Source: Paragordius varius (Eukaryota > Nematomorpha). From it: 64,000 nt of DNA. Of the stretch, positions 36,012 through 48,612 are shown in pieces (the stretch's first letter is position 1; the number at the start of each line of letters is the position of its first letter). The notes under the pieces are model-generated. The model did not search any database. It was not told where the DNA came from and saw only the letters and a list, made by a program, of their open reading frames with translations. The DNA is taken from assembly GCA_964247055.1 (NCBI GenBank), contig OZ176053.1:12090001-12154000 (forward strand), in the 5' to 3' direction. The position numbers and the translations under genes are program-made.

Positions 36012-39000
36012 CAGCAGAACATAAAATAGGTGAAAATAATGATATAAACGATCCAAATCAATGTGTATGGTTGATCATTTACATATAAAGATTCTACTAA
36101 AATGCGAATTTTGTTGAGTAAATTATCCAATGATCCCGACTCTGTTGAATAAATTGTGGCAAAACCCAATCTGTGGAGATAATCAATAAAATCGGTTGAA
36201 TTAGTTGAGACAACAGGAAAATATGAATTTTGATATTCACGTTTCCACCAATTTCTATATCAAATAAGTAATAAAATACATTTTATATTAATGTATATAT
36301 AAAAAAAATTATAATTATAATGATTTTCAAAATGAACTGGTATAAATTGCAAAATATTTGTTACTTGGTGTTATCCCCATATTTTGTGATATGGTAGAGG
36401 TATGAATCTATTTTGATGTAATTAGGTGGTTTTTCTTTAAATGGTATGTTTTTTAAGTCCAACAATTTTAACACTAAAACAGATTAAATTTTTGTAATAT
36501 AATATTTCAATCAGTTTATGTGTTTGACAACAAATATTATACCTGCCTTATCGTGCATTAGAATTTTGTACAGTAAATGAGAAAGCCAAGGATTAGATTG
36601 ATAATTATCTAAAGCTGCAAACCACATTTGCCAATCCAAGCGCGGTTGATAGGGAACTGTATAAAGTATAAAAGATAAAGGCAATTACTTTAAGAGAAAA
36701 ATCAGTCAAAGAATAGATACTTAATTTTGTAGATAAATCAAATAGTTAATAAATTTGGATCCAAATTCTCAATGAATGAATAAAACTATGAGTAAAAAAT
36801 TTTGGACCAATGTATGGAGGTTGTCTTGAAACATTCCCAATTTTGTAACGAAACGGATACTCTTTCCAATTTATTCCATCCATACTGCCTTTGATTACGA
36901 TTTCGGGACGACCACCAACACCAGTCATGCTATATGGGAGAGAGATAAATTAACAAAATTTTGATGAAGAAAGAAATATGTAATACAATCAATACTATTA
37001 AATTATTAAAATATTTAAAATGCTGGCAAATAAATGTTTAAATTCATTAATTTAGTGTGCCATACCAGTAATCATAAAACGTTTGTAACTCGTGTTTTTA
37101 TTACGAGTATATAACAATTTAAATGACACTATATATGAAAAAAGGCATCTAAATGAAGTTTATACTTTGTCATATAAAATTTTGTGCCGTCCTTTTTAAT
37201 TAACCAATTAAAAAATATTTTTGAAAGAAATAAAAAATAAAAACATCCAATTTAAAATATGGTTTATTATATAAATATAAAATAACAAAGTGCTACTAGA
37301 TAAATTATGATTACAGACCGAATATCAAACATTTTGTTAAATATTAAGATTTTCTAAGCTAGAGGCCATAGAAAATATACTATTAATATACATCGCCTAA
37401 ATTAATAAATATTGTTAAAAAAAATATTTAAATTAGCTTAGGAGAGTTTATTTTATTTATAATATTAAATGATAGCGTTTTTATTACCTACGAAACAAAC
37501 CATATGAATTTGCAATTCTGTATTCCTGTATTTGGGAATACCACCTCTGCGATATCGGCCATAACCATTTTTGAGCATTTTTGTAAACAAGATGATAAAA
37601 TGGTACCTGTTGTTAAATAAGTGGATTAATTAAAGTGTCCCTGAGATATCTTTCCAACTAAAAATCATAAAATTAATTTTCAAAGAAGGGTATATTTGAA
37701 GTTACATTAGTTATAAAAATATCTCATTTACTATGTTATTTATTAATCTTTAAAACTAACTTATTAACAGCTATATATGTCAAAAACTTTACTTACACAA
37801 CTAGAAACAAAAAGATAAATTATGAGGTGAATGTAAAGGATAGATCGCAACCATTGAAACCAGCCAAGTTGATTCATTACAAGATGTCTATAAGGAATAT
37901 ATCAATTAAAAAACAAATATTATAATTAAAAAGAGGGTTAAGATGAATTTTTTAGGATTAATAATCCTTAAAACGATATTATACATATAGCCAAAAAGTT
38001 TATTGTAATATATTAATAAAACAGCTTTAATTTTTATTCAAAATGAAAAAAAATTATATAAATATAAAAAATTTACTTAACAGTATTAAAAATTTGCAAT
38101 ATAAGAGAAAGACTTGCGATGATTAAAAGGATCGGCATCATCCAAGCCAAGAGGCTGAAAAATTGATCTTGGCTAAAATCTATTAAATAATTATCATTCA
38201 ATTTATATTAAACATAATTTATATAATCATTGAACGAAGTTTTTGTAGTTTTACAGTTATGCAAAAAATGAAGTTCATATCAAACAAATATTAAATTTAT
38301 TAAGAAAACCAATTATGGATATATATTTTTAAGAGTTCACAATAATTTTTTTAAAATTTTTTTACTTATTTTCGTGGATATTTCAAAGTATGGAAAGGTG
38401 GTAGAGGGTAATACTTTCATATCGAACCATAATTTTAAACTACGTGCCAACCAATACAAAAGTAATGTGTTAAACGCCCATTTTACCAAAATAATAACAA
38501 GAGAGTTTTTGGCTTTTTTCTTTGCAGTCAGAGTATTATCAGGGCACTTCCAGTGTAAATCATCCAGGAAAACCAAATGGAGAACAATGATGTGAACGTT
38601 GAAAAAATTAAAGTTACCAGTGATCAGAATAAGTACCATAAGAAATATCTAAAATATGCATGATTGTTAAATCTGTAAAACACTGAATTCAAAAAAAGTA
38701 TAACTAAGAAATGAAACAAATTAAAAACTTGTGCATAAGCCCCAATAATTTGATGAATTCTAAGGGGCGAAAAAAAGAGTATAGAAAAGGCCGATTCAAT
38801 GTATAATGTTGCGACAACACTAAATCTTTGAAACCAGCGAGGGAGTTGATGAGCCCACCAAGCTAGGGGTGTGGGAATGCATTGACTTTCATAATGCCAA
38901 CTCATGGCTAAAACATCACACAAAAACACGCATTTAAAAAACAACTTATCAAAATCTTTAGTTTTAGAATGACCCTAAAAAATTGAATATTAACAATCAC

Positions 39001-40936
39001 TTTATTATGAGGTAACTAACTCTATTCAAGAATTTAAAATAATGACAGTGATAATATATGTGTTATTATAGAGTGAGATTAGTTTTGAAAACCCGTAAGG
39101 TTTATATGTGTATGGTGTTTAAATTTTTTTTATTCAGACATGTCATTCAGTATCGATAGATCTTGTGTAATAGTTGGGGATCTCGGTGATTTAATCGCTC
39201 TTTTCTGTTCTGGCTCTAAAATTGTCAATATTTACATCTATATAGCCTTTGCTACATTGTAGAAGGCTGAATATTTAAATTTAAAAATGCTTTTGGAGCA
39301 TTGAAATCAATATTTACCCCATAATTGAAAAAAAATTCATTCGAAATACAAAATCTTCTTACTTTTTTTAATTATGCGGTAATCCGTTCACTTCGATTAT
39401 TGCGTTAATATTTGTTAGAAAAAGAGGTCTAAGGTGACCTGCTTAGATTTAAAACTAATAATCCAACAAGCACTTTGCTTATTGCAAGTCATTTATTAGC
39501 TAATTTTTTTCTTTAGGGACATTTAAAAGTTCCAAAACTATTTTAAAAAGCCTTATAAATGTCAGTTAAATATGATAATTACCTTTGCTTTGGTTGAAAT
39601 GTCTTATTTATAATATTTAAGATATTTAATCGTTAAAATGTAAACCTTCAACATATGACCACATTATGTTTAAGATTCATTTTAGTACAACGATATATTG
39701 GAATAATTGTTGTAATTTTATGCTGTTAAACAATGACGAAATGGTAATAAAAAAATTTTACCAATTGCTAAAAAATAAATTTGGGATGTTTTATAATGTT
39801 AGAGTAAAATTAAGTTTAAGGCTTTCAAAATAGAATCATCAATACGATCATTGGAAAAAATGTTATTAATAAAAATATTGGTTTTTAATACCCTACAAAA
39901 TATTACATATTTATAATACTATATATGTTCGGATCCCAACAGAAAAGAGAAATCAAATTATTCGTACTCCCAACTCTTAAACATGGATGTATAAATAATA
40001 AAAATTGTTTCTGACTACATCGACAGAAAAATTTATAAAAAATATGAAAAATTTATTTAAAAACGTGTCATAGAATGAATATAATTTGCGTACGGTTTCG
40101 GACACTATAACGTATGTCCGTCCTCAGCGTTAAAAAAATAAATGGATATGGAAAAATGGCCCATATTCAATTATATTTACCATAAAAGTTTTTTCAAAAC
40201 TAACTTTTATCATTTAATCTGAATAGCCCTGATATACCAATCATAGAGAAAATAATCCTTAAACATATTTACTTCTAAATGAAAGTGTAAAATATATTAT
40301 TAAAACAAGTGTATACCATCTAAACTCCACCAAACAGGGCATCTGCTTGTCAGTTTAACTAATCCGGATGCAAACATTAGGCGAAAACAAAGCCAAATAA
40401 TTAACCAAAGCTTTAATGGATTAATATAATCATTCTTTTTCTCCTTTGTAGCAAACAAAGGGGCCACCACAATACTCAAAAACCCACTCTCTAATAAAAG
40501 CATATCCCTTAACAATATTAGAATTAACTTACCATTGAAACCATAAAAAAACTTGCCCGACCTTAAATATACATGATTTCTTACTTCACAGAGCATATAA
40601 TAAATTAACCATAATACAAAATATATTGGTTTTATACGCATTTGCTCAATAAGTGATGATAATAATGATAAGATAATTCCAAATAAAGTAAAAATTTCCA
40701 ATGCGGAGGCGGATGATAAATGCCATTTTGCACTCCAAAAATTTAAAAAACGTTTTATAACATGCATCAAACTTGATTTTGTATATTTTACGGGTAATAA
40801 ACCATTATCACTATATAAACCTTTAATATAATATTAATCAACCAGGAATTTGTGCATAAAATGTGATAAAAGCAGCCAAATATACAAGACTCATTCCAAT
40901 CAAATATATTTTTAGAGTGCTCGTTTTTTCAAGCAT
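36012..40936 (-). CDS. LMF2: Lipase maturation factor 2-like protein
   Basis: ER multi-pass membrane protein of the LMF family, which help dimeric lipases (lipoprotein and hepatic lipase in vertebrates) fold. Eleven exons: 40936-40843, 40820-40317, 38907-38731, 38648-38366, 38179-38077, 37887-37797, 37606-37488, 36929-36808, 36656-36543, 36473-36365 and 36254-36012; 652 residues in one frame. Matches to LMF2 include ITFYAQIPGLY, RLMFASGLVKLTSRCPVWW, HYESQCIPTPLAWWAHQLP, LILITGNFNFFN, YRIANSYGLFR, MTGVGGRPEIVIKGSMDG, VPYQPRLDWQMWFAALD, KPPNYIKIDSYLY and NWWKREYQ. The first intron is 22 nt. Between F-Y-G-F-N and D-M-L-L-L-E-S-G the frame contains an 8-9-residue insert (about 40504-40530) that looks like a 25-nt intron with GTAAGT and AG ends, but removing it would shift the frame. 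Confidence 0.93.
38908..40316 (-). other. LMF2 intron 2 (1.4 kb), nothing recognisable
   Basis: The intron runs from a GT at 40316 to an AG at 38908. No conserved frame, inverted repeat or member of the repeat families named elsewhere was seen. Confidence 0.6.
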
Positions 40937-43900
40937 GGTTAACTGTTTTTATGAACTCATTTTTTACATGTGATAAATTAATGCATTTTTATTTTCATTT
41001 ATGTTATGTTGAATGGGTAATAGCATTATCCATAATCTTAATTTTTGTAACTTTTTAAGCAATATTTATATTCTGAAAAGGCTTGCTGCAGAAACTTAAT
41101 ATCCTTATAAAAATATATTCTGATGGAAAATGTATCACATGCTTTTTGGTCCTTATGATATTTTTAATATCCTAAATTTTAAGTTTACTAACTTTAATTT
41201 TCTCTCAAACTAGGTAGTCAATATATAAAAGTGTTGTAGAAAATAAACCAAGGAAGCTTTTCAATGAAAGATCCAGAAAATTCTACCTCACACAGTGTTA
41301 TAAGAAATCATTGTTACTTATGTAGTTTTTATTACGAAAAAAAACTTTACACAAAATATATATCTAAATATATGCCCCAAGAATCGAAGTGTTAATTAAC
41401 TAAGCCAAAAACCTAATCCACCATATATTAAACACTTTATCCTAAATCTGATATAAAAGTAACCTGATTTATAAATAATATTTCTGAGAATTCTCATGCT
41501 GATTTTTTGAGGTTAGATGGATATAAAAGTATTAATATTTGTGAGTTAATTGCTTGTCAGAAAATAAAAAAATTGCAATATTACACAGTTTCCACTACAA
41601 ATCATCTCGAAAAATATATATATTCTGACAAAAAAATATTTCAGGATTATCATGGTACTTTTGGCTTTGGCTCTTATCAGCGATTAATTATTTTCTTTTA
41701 AATAACTGCTCTATATCAGAAGTTTGCAAGATTTATATACATTTTGATATATTTTTGGTAAAAGCTAAATGCTACAATCCAAAAAATATCACAAAAATTC
41801 TTAAACCACATAAAAAAGCAAAACAATATTGAATGTTTAATTTTTAAGTAAGGGCTCCGAAATCCCAAATTTTCTAACATATATAAAAGGCTACTTATCA
41901 AATGCAAATATTGATATGCCCGATAAAGTAATTTATATATATAGATAACACTAGTCGACAAATTTGGACATTTTTGAGCACCACCACTCAAAATTTTAAA
42001 TTATGACTAATTTCCTTCTAAAACCGAATCTGAATGATTTTTGATCCCCCAATCAGAATTTTTAGATATTATAAGTTTTTCAATTTTTCATAAATAAGAG
42101 AAAATCGAGGGAAAATTAAATATAACTTTATAATATAAATAGTTATTATTTAATATCATTGAATAAAGTGTTTTAAACTCAATCTTTATAAATATGTTAT
42201 TTAAATATCAGGGAAAAAATGGTACGGATATAAATGTCAAAATTGAGTCTTTTTTTTTCTATGGTTTAAACCTTCGGCTTTCATATGGGTTATATTTATA
42301 TTGTAAGTTTTTGTTATTTCGAGTACTTAATAGGGTTTTTCTCTTCGCTTGATTCTTACAAAAAATTCTCAATTTATACTTAGTGAATATTATTTATTTT
42401 TTTAAATGATTGTTTGCCCTGTATTTTAAATTTCAGGTGTATGTTGGGTAGCCACTTTTAGTAGAATATACTGTTATGGGATTGGACCATTTGTATTTAC
42501 CTAATCTCTTTATTCGATTTAATGGTAGAATTTATTTAACTTTATTCTGTGAATTGGTTAATTTGGCATGTCAATTTGCCTGGATTTGCTTGCAAGTCTC
42601 TCCTATCGGGCTCTACGGTTATTTATTGTTACCTTTGCCATATCTGGCATAATTATAGGATCTTGAGGGATAAGAAGTTCCAGAGCTAAGCCGCCCGGAT
42701 CTATTACACCATACTTTAGCCATTTTAGATTTTTAATACTTAGGCTTAGCTTGTTTAGTATCTCATTTTATTTAATGACTAGAATTTTGTTATTCATGCA
42801 AATAAATTTTTTGTACAAATTTTAGTTTTGATTATAGTCTATATATCCATTTATTCACATATATCTTTATAGACTCTCCTACAAAAAATTGTAATACATA
42901 TTAAAATTATTCTCAATATTTTCATTTTCTTTTTAACTACAAATTTTTAATTAATATATTCAATAAAATGATTTATTTATTGTATATATTTAAATTAATA
43001 ATATCAATAAAATTCCAGATAAAATCGGAAATATTGTTTCGCGAGTTGCTCGCTTCAAATCGGTGATGCAATTAAACGGAAATCTTTCAATATGTTCATC
43101 AATTATGTGTAGCTTCATAGTCATTTTACAGGCTACATTTTATAATACATCGATGGTAACTTTCTACAAGCTCATGGCCTAATATTTTATACTCTTCAGA
43201 CTTATGTGATCTCAATATTTAAAACCCAGTGTTGAATTTTTTTAAAGCTTTAAAAGCTTTTTTCCTTTGCAGATATTAGGTTTATAAAGTAGCTATCTTT
43301 TGATTAAAGGCCCATTAGCTATCTTAGCCTCAGCTTTGACTTTACTGAGTTTATAATGATTTTGAATACATGAATGAGGCTGAATCTTTCTCAAAATTTT
43401 ATATAAATAAACAGCATTTTTAGGCCGTTTATACTTTTTAATATAATGATCAACGGCATTTCCAGATAAAATTTTATTTAATGAATCACCAGACTTTCTG
43501 CAGAGTCTTCGTTAGGAAAAATGGGGGGCTTATGCTCTGTCATCAATTTTGGTATCAAAATATTTTGCAAAAGGTTTTCCAGTATTAACATCGATATTCC
43601 GCAAGTTATTTTTCTTAAATATATATTTACCACAACAGATGCAAAATTTATTTGGATCATTTTTGCATTTTCATACTAAAATTATATACAATACCTGGAT
43701 CTGAAATGTTACTTGTATCGACTGGCTCGTTTAAATATTTAAATATGTACACGAGGATAAATTTTTTAATTAAATACATAATTAAAAATTACATATTGGA
43801 AAAAAACCTATTAGTGGCCTTATTTTTTTGTTTTGGCCTTTTCATGCCATTAGGTAACAGAATATCTATCAGGCCTCGAATTACTATGAACTACGCTATA

Positions 43901-44129
43901 AAATTTTGTAAAAAAATAAATTTCTTAAAAAATTATGTTTTCAAAACTATCTTCAGTTGATCTCGGTATTTTTGCGTTTATTTTAGAAAAACTAGCCCAT
44001 TTTAGAAGAGAGTAAGAATTTGAGACTTTTGAAGCCCAGATCTAATAATTAAAATGCAAAAATATATCTTTTCATTTGTAGCTAAAATATATTTAGTCAT
44101 ATACTATGGAATAAATACAAAGCAGCGCT

Positions 44130-44578
44130 TGACTAAAATTGTTGCCTTTTAACAGGGAATACGTGGAATCCTTATTGAATTTTTACGGTCTCATACCTTG
44201 GGCGAAACATAGAATCAAAAGTTTTGCGGACTTTGTTTTTTTTTAAAAAAATGGCATTTTACTGGGGGGGCGGGGGTGGGGGCGGACAAAAAGAGGGCCT
44301 AAATCTAAAAAGCGAGCCGACGAAGTTCGGCACAATCAAAAATAAGTTAAAAAAATCATATTTGAAATCGAATGGTCCAACAAGTTTTCCGGATGTCTCA
44401 AAGACACCATTTTGTGAACTTTTCAAAACAACCCGTTTATACACGGGGTGGGCCCCAACTGGGGGTCTATTCCAAAAAAAGTGTGAAGTTATTGTCGGGG
44501 CATTCATTAATGGTTATATTTTTTCGATATTTGGATTTGATGGGTCTACCGGTTTTCCGGAAACAGAAGTCCGATTAA
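44130..44578 (+). repeat. Clustered repeat (family 4), copy 1
   Basis: Begins near CGCTTGACTAAAATT and AACAGGGAATACGTGGAATC. It continues through ACGGTCTCATACCTTGGGCG, a G-rich tract, AGCCGACGAAGTTCGGC, CCCGTTTATACACGGGGTGG and ends near GGGTCTACCGGTTTTCCGGA. Several short palindromes lie inside, such as the ACCGGTTTTCCGG hairpin. The frames running through it (44224-44586 and its antisense) change between copies and are not supported as genes. Confidence 0.8.
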
Positions 44579-45044
44579 TCATTTGATTGTCTCGTTTGAA
44601 TATTGAGATGGGCAATTTTATTTGAAATGAGCATACTTTGATTTTATAAACAATTTTATTGCACGAATTTTTATAATGATTCACATAGTCTCATATTTTT
44701 TCTGAAATTTGGCTCCAAAGGCATTGAGTATCGATATAATAGCGCAGTTGTAGGCAAGTATCCCCCTACCCAGAGGCCAATATAAAAATATAGTTAGATA
44801 AATAAATTTTTCTAATAGTTTATGGAAGAATGGCTTTAAAACTAAATAAAAGTTAAATGATAGCGTATTTTTTAGGGAGTAAAGGGCCTATTTAACGGCT
44901 AATTCAAAAAATCCGCTCGACTTAAAATTTTGAATTTTTACGGCTAATACTTTAAGCAGCTATTGAACTCGTGAGGTTTTCTGGAATTCAGGCCCAATAT
45001 TTCGATATGACGGGTCAGTTTTTGCGGGTAGCTCTTTACCCAGC

Positions 45045-45500
45045 AGTAGCATCAAAGAAACGCTTGACTAAAATTTTTGCCTTTTAACAGGGAATACGTG
45101 GCATCCTTATTGAATGTTTACGGTCTCATACCTTGGGCGAAAAATAGAATCAAAAAATTATTTTTGTAAACTTTGTTTTTTTAAAAAATGGCATTTTACA
45201 GAGGAGCGGGTAAAAATAGGGCCTAAATTAAAAAAACGAGCCGACTACGTTCGGCGCAATCGAAAATAAGTTTAAAAAGTCATATTTGAAATCGAATGGC
45301 TCAACACCTTTTCCGAAAAATTGTCTCAAAGATATCATTTTTGTAAACCTTTTTAAAAAACCCGTTTATACACGGGGTGGGCCACAACTGGGCGTATATT
45401 CCAAAAAAGGGTGAAGCTATTGTCGGGGCATTCATTAATGATTTTATTTTATCGATATTTGGATTTGACGTGGTCTACCGGTTTTCCGGAAACAGATTAC
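45045..45500 (+). repeat. Clustered repeat (family 4), copy 2
   Basis: Direct repeat of copy 1 about 920 bp further on, with the same order of blocks. Its left flank, CCCAGCAGTAGCATCAAAGA, also occurs in the copies at 55-56 kb, so the unit starts at least that far left. Confidence 0.8.
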
Positions 45501-46199
45501 AAAGCCACCACTTCTTGTTTTTTATACATATATAGATCTCATCAGGATATTTTTTATACACTGTGTAGTGTGCCCATATTTTGTGATTCAATATAGAGCG
45601 ATTACCCTACGTAGTATAAAGTTTTTAAGTCACTTAAACCATGAAAATTCTATCAGAAAGTACATATCTATCAGAATATCATTTATACCCCCATATGCGT
45701 ACACGTGTAATAATATTATAAGTTCAATTCTATTATATTAAAAAAAGTTGGCTTGAATATGTAATTAAAATTTAAAATTAAATGTCTAGTTTACTTTTTT
45801 TGCATCCATAGTTTTTGCATGTTTTTTATAATGCAATAAGAAATAGACACTTTTAAACTTATAATACCATAAATATTAATTAAATATATTTATAATCCTT
45901 AGGTAATCGTTCATTATAAATCTGTTTATCATGTCTCTAACTCCAATTTATGTTATCGTCTTCCAACCATCAAGTTAATTATACATGGACATATTTTTCA
46001 AACCATAAATCTTTAATATTTGAATCTTATCATAATTAAATGATTTTCTTAGTTTGGACCAATAAATTATAAGCCAGTGTTGTCAGCATATATTTTGTTT
46101 TTAAATATGTAACATATGTTATGTTTTATATGGTAGTTTGTGTTCAGGCATAACATATTGCGTACAAAATGTAATCAGTTTTATCCTAATTTAATATAG

Positions 46200-47519
46200 G
46201 GCTTCAGGACCTGGAAATTTGCCACAAAACATGCAAAGCAAAAGGCTCCAACAGACACAAGCTCAAGTCGATGAGGTTGAATTTTTTTCTTATATTAAAG
46301 GTGGTTGATATAATGCGAGTCAATGTTGATAAAGTTTTAGAAAGGGACCAAAAACTATCTGAATTAGACAATAGGGCAGGTGATATATCAAAATTTATAT
46401 TTTAGATGCTCTTCAACAAGGCGCTTCTCAATTCGAAACTGCTGCTGGTAAATTAAAGCGAAAATATTGGTGGAAAAATTGTAAGGTAAATGTGTCTTAA
46501 ATTTATTTTTATCGCCATTAAATATTTAGAAATTAACATTATAAATATTTTTTACTTTTATTTGACTTTCTTATTACATTTACATTTCCATATATGATGT
46601 GTAACAAGAATGGAAATTTAAAGAGGCAAAAATCAATACTCTTGTATATATTTTCCCAGTATAGCATTTGTGATAAAACTGTTGTGTTCCCACATTAATA
46701 AATTAAATTTTATCCAAAATTTTAACTGTACACATATATATGATTGTGCAATCCAAACAAAAGCTCTTTTTTTGTTTGTTTCGTATGAAAGTCTCTATAT
46801 AATGATTAACGTTGCTTATGCCAAAATATATATTACTAAGGGTGGAATATCAAAATTATAAATTAATAAAAATGGTGAAAAATATAAATATATGTATTAT
46901 CTGAATTGATATAAAAAAATAAAAAATGATTTTAATATCTCAGATTTTTAGGTCACCAGCCACCATAATTTTTTGTTTCCGAATATTTGATGGTTTTGTT
47001 TTTTAAATCCATTTGAAAATATGATATATTTATATGGATACATTTAGGTTTGAACCAGTCTTAAAACGTTTTTTTTTCGAGCTAAAGTTAATTTATTATT
47101 GGATATAAGATTTTCAATGATAAAAATTGGTTCTTTGAAATATATTTATTCCATATTTTTAATATTTTTAGATGATTGCCATCTTATGCGCCATAGTTAT
47201 CGTGATAATCATTATAATTATTGGTAAGTTTCATATTATATCTTATGTTGATTTAATTTATATCCTGTTTTAACTTTAACAATTGGTTTATTAAATTTTT
47301 CTGGCTTTTTGTTTTTATAAAAGATCCAATTTTTTTTACCCCTATTTTTTAAACCTCTGGTTTAGAACACATTAGATTTTCCGAATTCATAAGACCTAAC
47401 TGTATATTAAGCGTTTTCTTATTTATTTTAATACAGTTTGGATAGGTTTGTGTAATTTTCCTTTTCCTAAATACAAATTTTGGAAATATAATTTATTTAA
47501 CAAGAACCAAATTTATTAA
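46200..47519 (+). CDS. VAMP2-like: Synaptobrevin/VAMP v-SNARE (first exon not found)
   Basis: Vesicle R-SNARE that pairs with syntaxin and SNAP-25 for membrane fusion. Exons read: 46200-46275, 46301-46379, 46406-46485, 47172-47223 and probably 47437-47519. The SNARE motif is nearly identical to animal VAMP1/2: [20 protein letters not shown], then [20 protein letters not shown] with the zero-layer Arg of the ER-D block, then [20 protein letters not shown]. The membrane anchor follows ([17 protein letters not shown]). The last exon, [15 protein letters not shown]…, fits a TTTAATACAG acceptor and frame but is less certain. The start codon lies in an upstream exon that I could not identify; the usual N-terminus is short and Pro-rich. 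Two introns are 25 and 26 nt. Confidence 0.93.
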
Positions 47520-47944
47520 ATATCGGTGATATGATTTTAAATATTTTTTGAAAGGCAGGCGCAATGATTTGTAAATTTTGTTTTTAACAATGTTTCAAAG
47601 CGGGGATATAAGTGTCAAATCAGTCAGTATGAATATTCTTTTTTTATTAATTAAGTTTTTCTTATTCATCACTTTTAAAACCGCATGTATCATAGATTTA
47701 AAATTGAATATTTTTTATATATAATTTTAATATTAACAATTCTATAATTTACATATTAATATTTAAATGGGTTTTCTTTCTGTGCTTTCCCTATAAACCT
47801 ATTTATTAAAAAAAATTAAGATTATCTCATAAAAGTAAAATTTAGACAAAATCGGTTTTGCCTTTTGGGGTGGTAATCTTAGTGGGATGATGCCAAATAA
47901 GAATTGTTTTAATTATTAAAATTTGTATTTTTAAAAAGTTATTT

Positions 47945-48232
47945 TACCCAAATTTACGCTTAAACATTTCAAATTCACCCTTGAGCAATTCAAATTAACC
48001 CTAGAACAATTTATATTCACCCTAAAAATTGTTATAGGTTATTAAATATTATGACCAAGTTTATTTTTTCTGTATTGTTAATTTTTAACGAAATTTTATT
48101 TTTTTTTTAATATAAAAAAATATATGGGATGATTGATATTCAGAAACAGATAATATATTATGGAAAACTCTTTAAATATTTAAGGGTAAATTGAATTGGT
48201 TAAGGGCGAAATTAAGGTGTAAATAATATATA
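47945..48232. mobile_element. Second copy of the tandem-ended inverted-repeat element
   Basis: Left side has three diverged units of the form AACATTTCAAATTCACCC / GAGCAATTCAAATTAACCC. The right side has TTAAGGGTAAATTGAATTGG and TAAGGGCGAAATTAAGG in the opposite orientation. The layout is the same as at 7851-8160 but more decayed. Confidence 0.65.
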
Positions 48233-48612
48233 TTATAATATATATGTGTTACGAATTTTTTTTTTCAAATATATAATTAGTGATTTTATAAAAAAGCATT
48301 TTTTTAAATTTCATTAAATGGCTAAAATCTTTATCTAATTTAATGAAATATTTACAGTGAAAATTATTACTTTTCTTGCGTCATATTTTTTAAAAAAGCA
48401 ACCTGACATAATTTATCAATATTAATCTTTATGCTTGTATTTTGCTGCCTCTCTCTTGGAATACGTAAGTTTGGGCCACATCTTCTAAATAATTTTCATA
48501 ACATATGTATTTCTTATTTAAAACGCAATATAAATTTGTTTTGCACTATAAATTTTCCAACATATACCCAATCTTATTTTATGTACACTAATTATAATTG
48601 CTTTTAAACTTA

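Larger units (their letters stand above)
40937..46199. other. Intergenic region between LMF2 and VAMP
   Basis: Contains dispersed-repeat pieces (about 41.1 and 41.6 kb) and two copies of the clustered repeat (44.1 and 45.05 kb). A hydrophobic open stretch at about 42475-42650 and another at about 43010-43180 (plus) have possible splice sites, but no family was recognised. The first VAMP exon with its start codon must lie in the right part of this region or was missed. Confidence 0.5.

Noticed and set aside
42475-43180. Hydrophobic open stretches with possible splice sites
   Set aside because: No family was recognised, splice phases could not be linked, and AT-rich DNA readily yields Phe/Leu/Ile-rich frames.
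44224-44586. Frame of about 120 codons with a Gly-rich stretch
   Set aside because: It lies wholly in the clustered repeat; the other copies shift or break the frame, so it reflects DNA similarity, not a gene.
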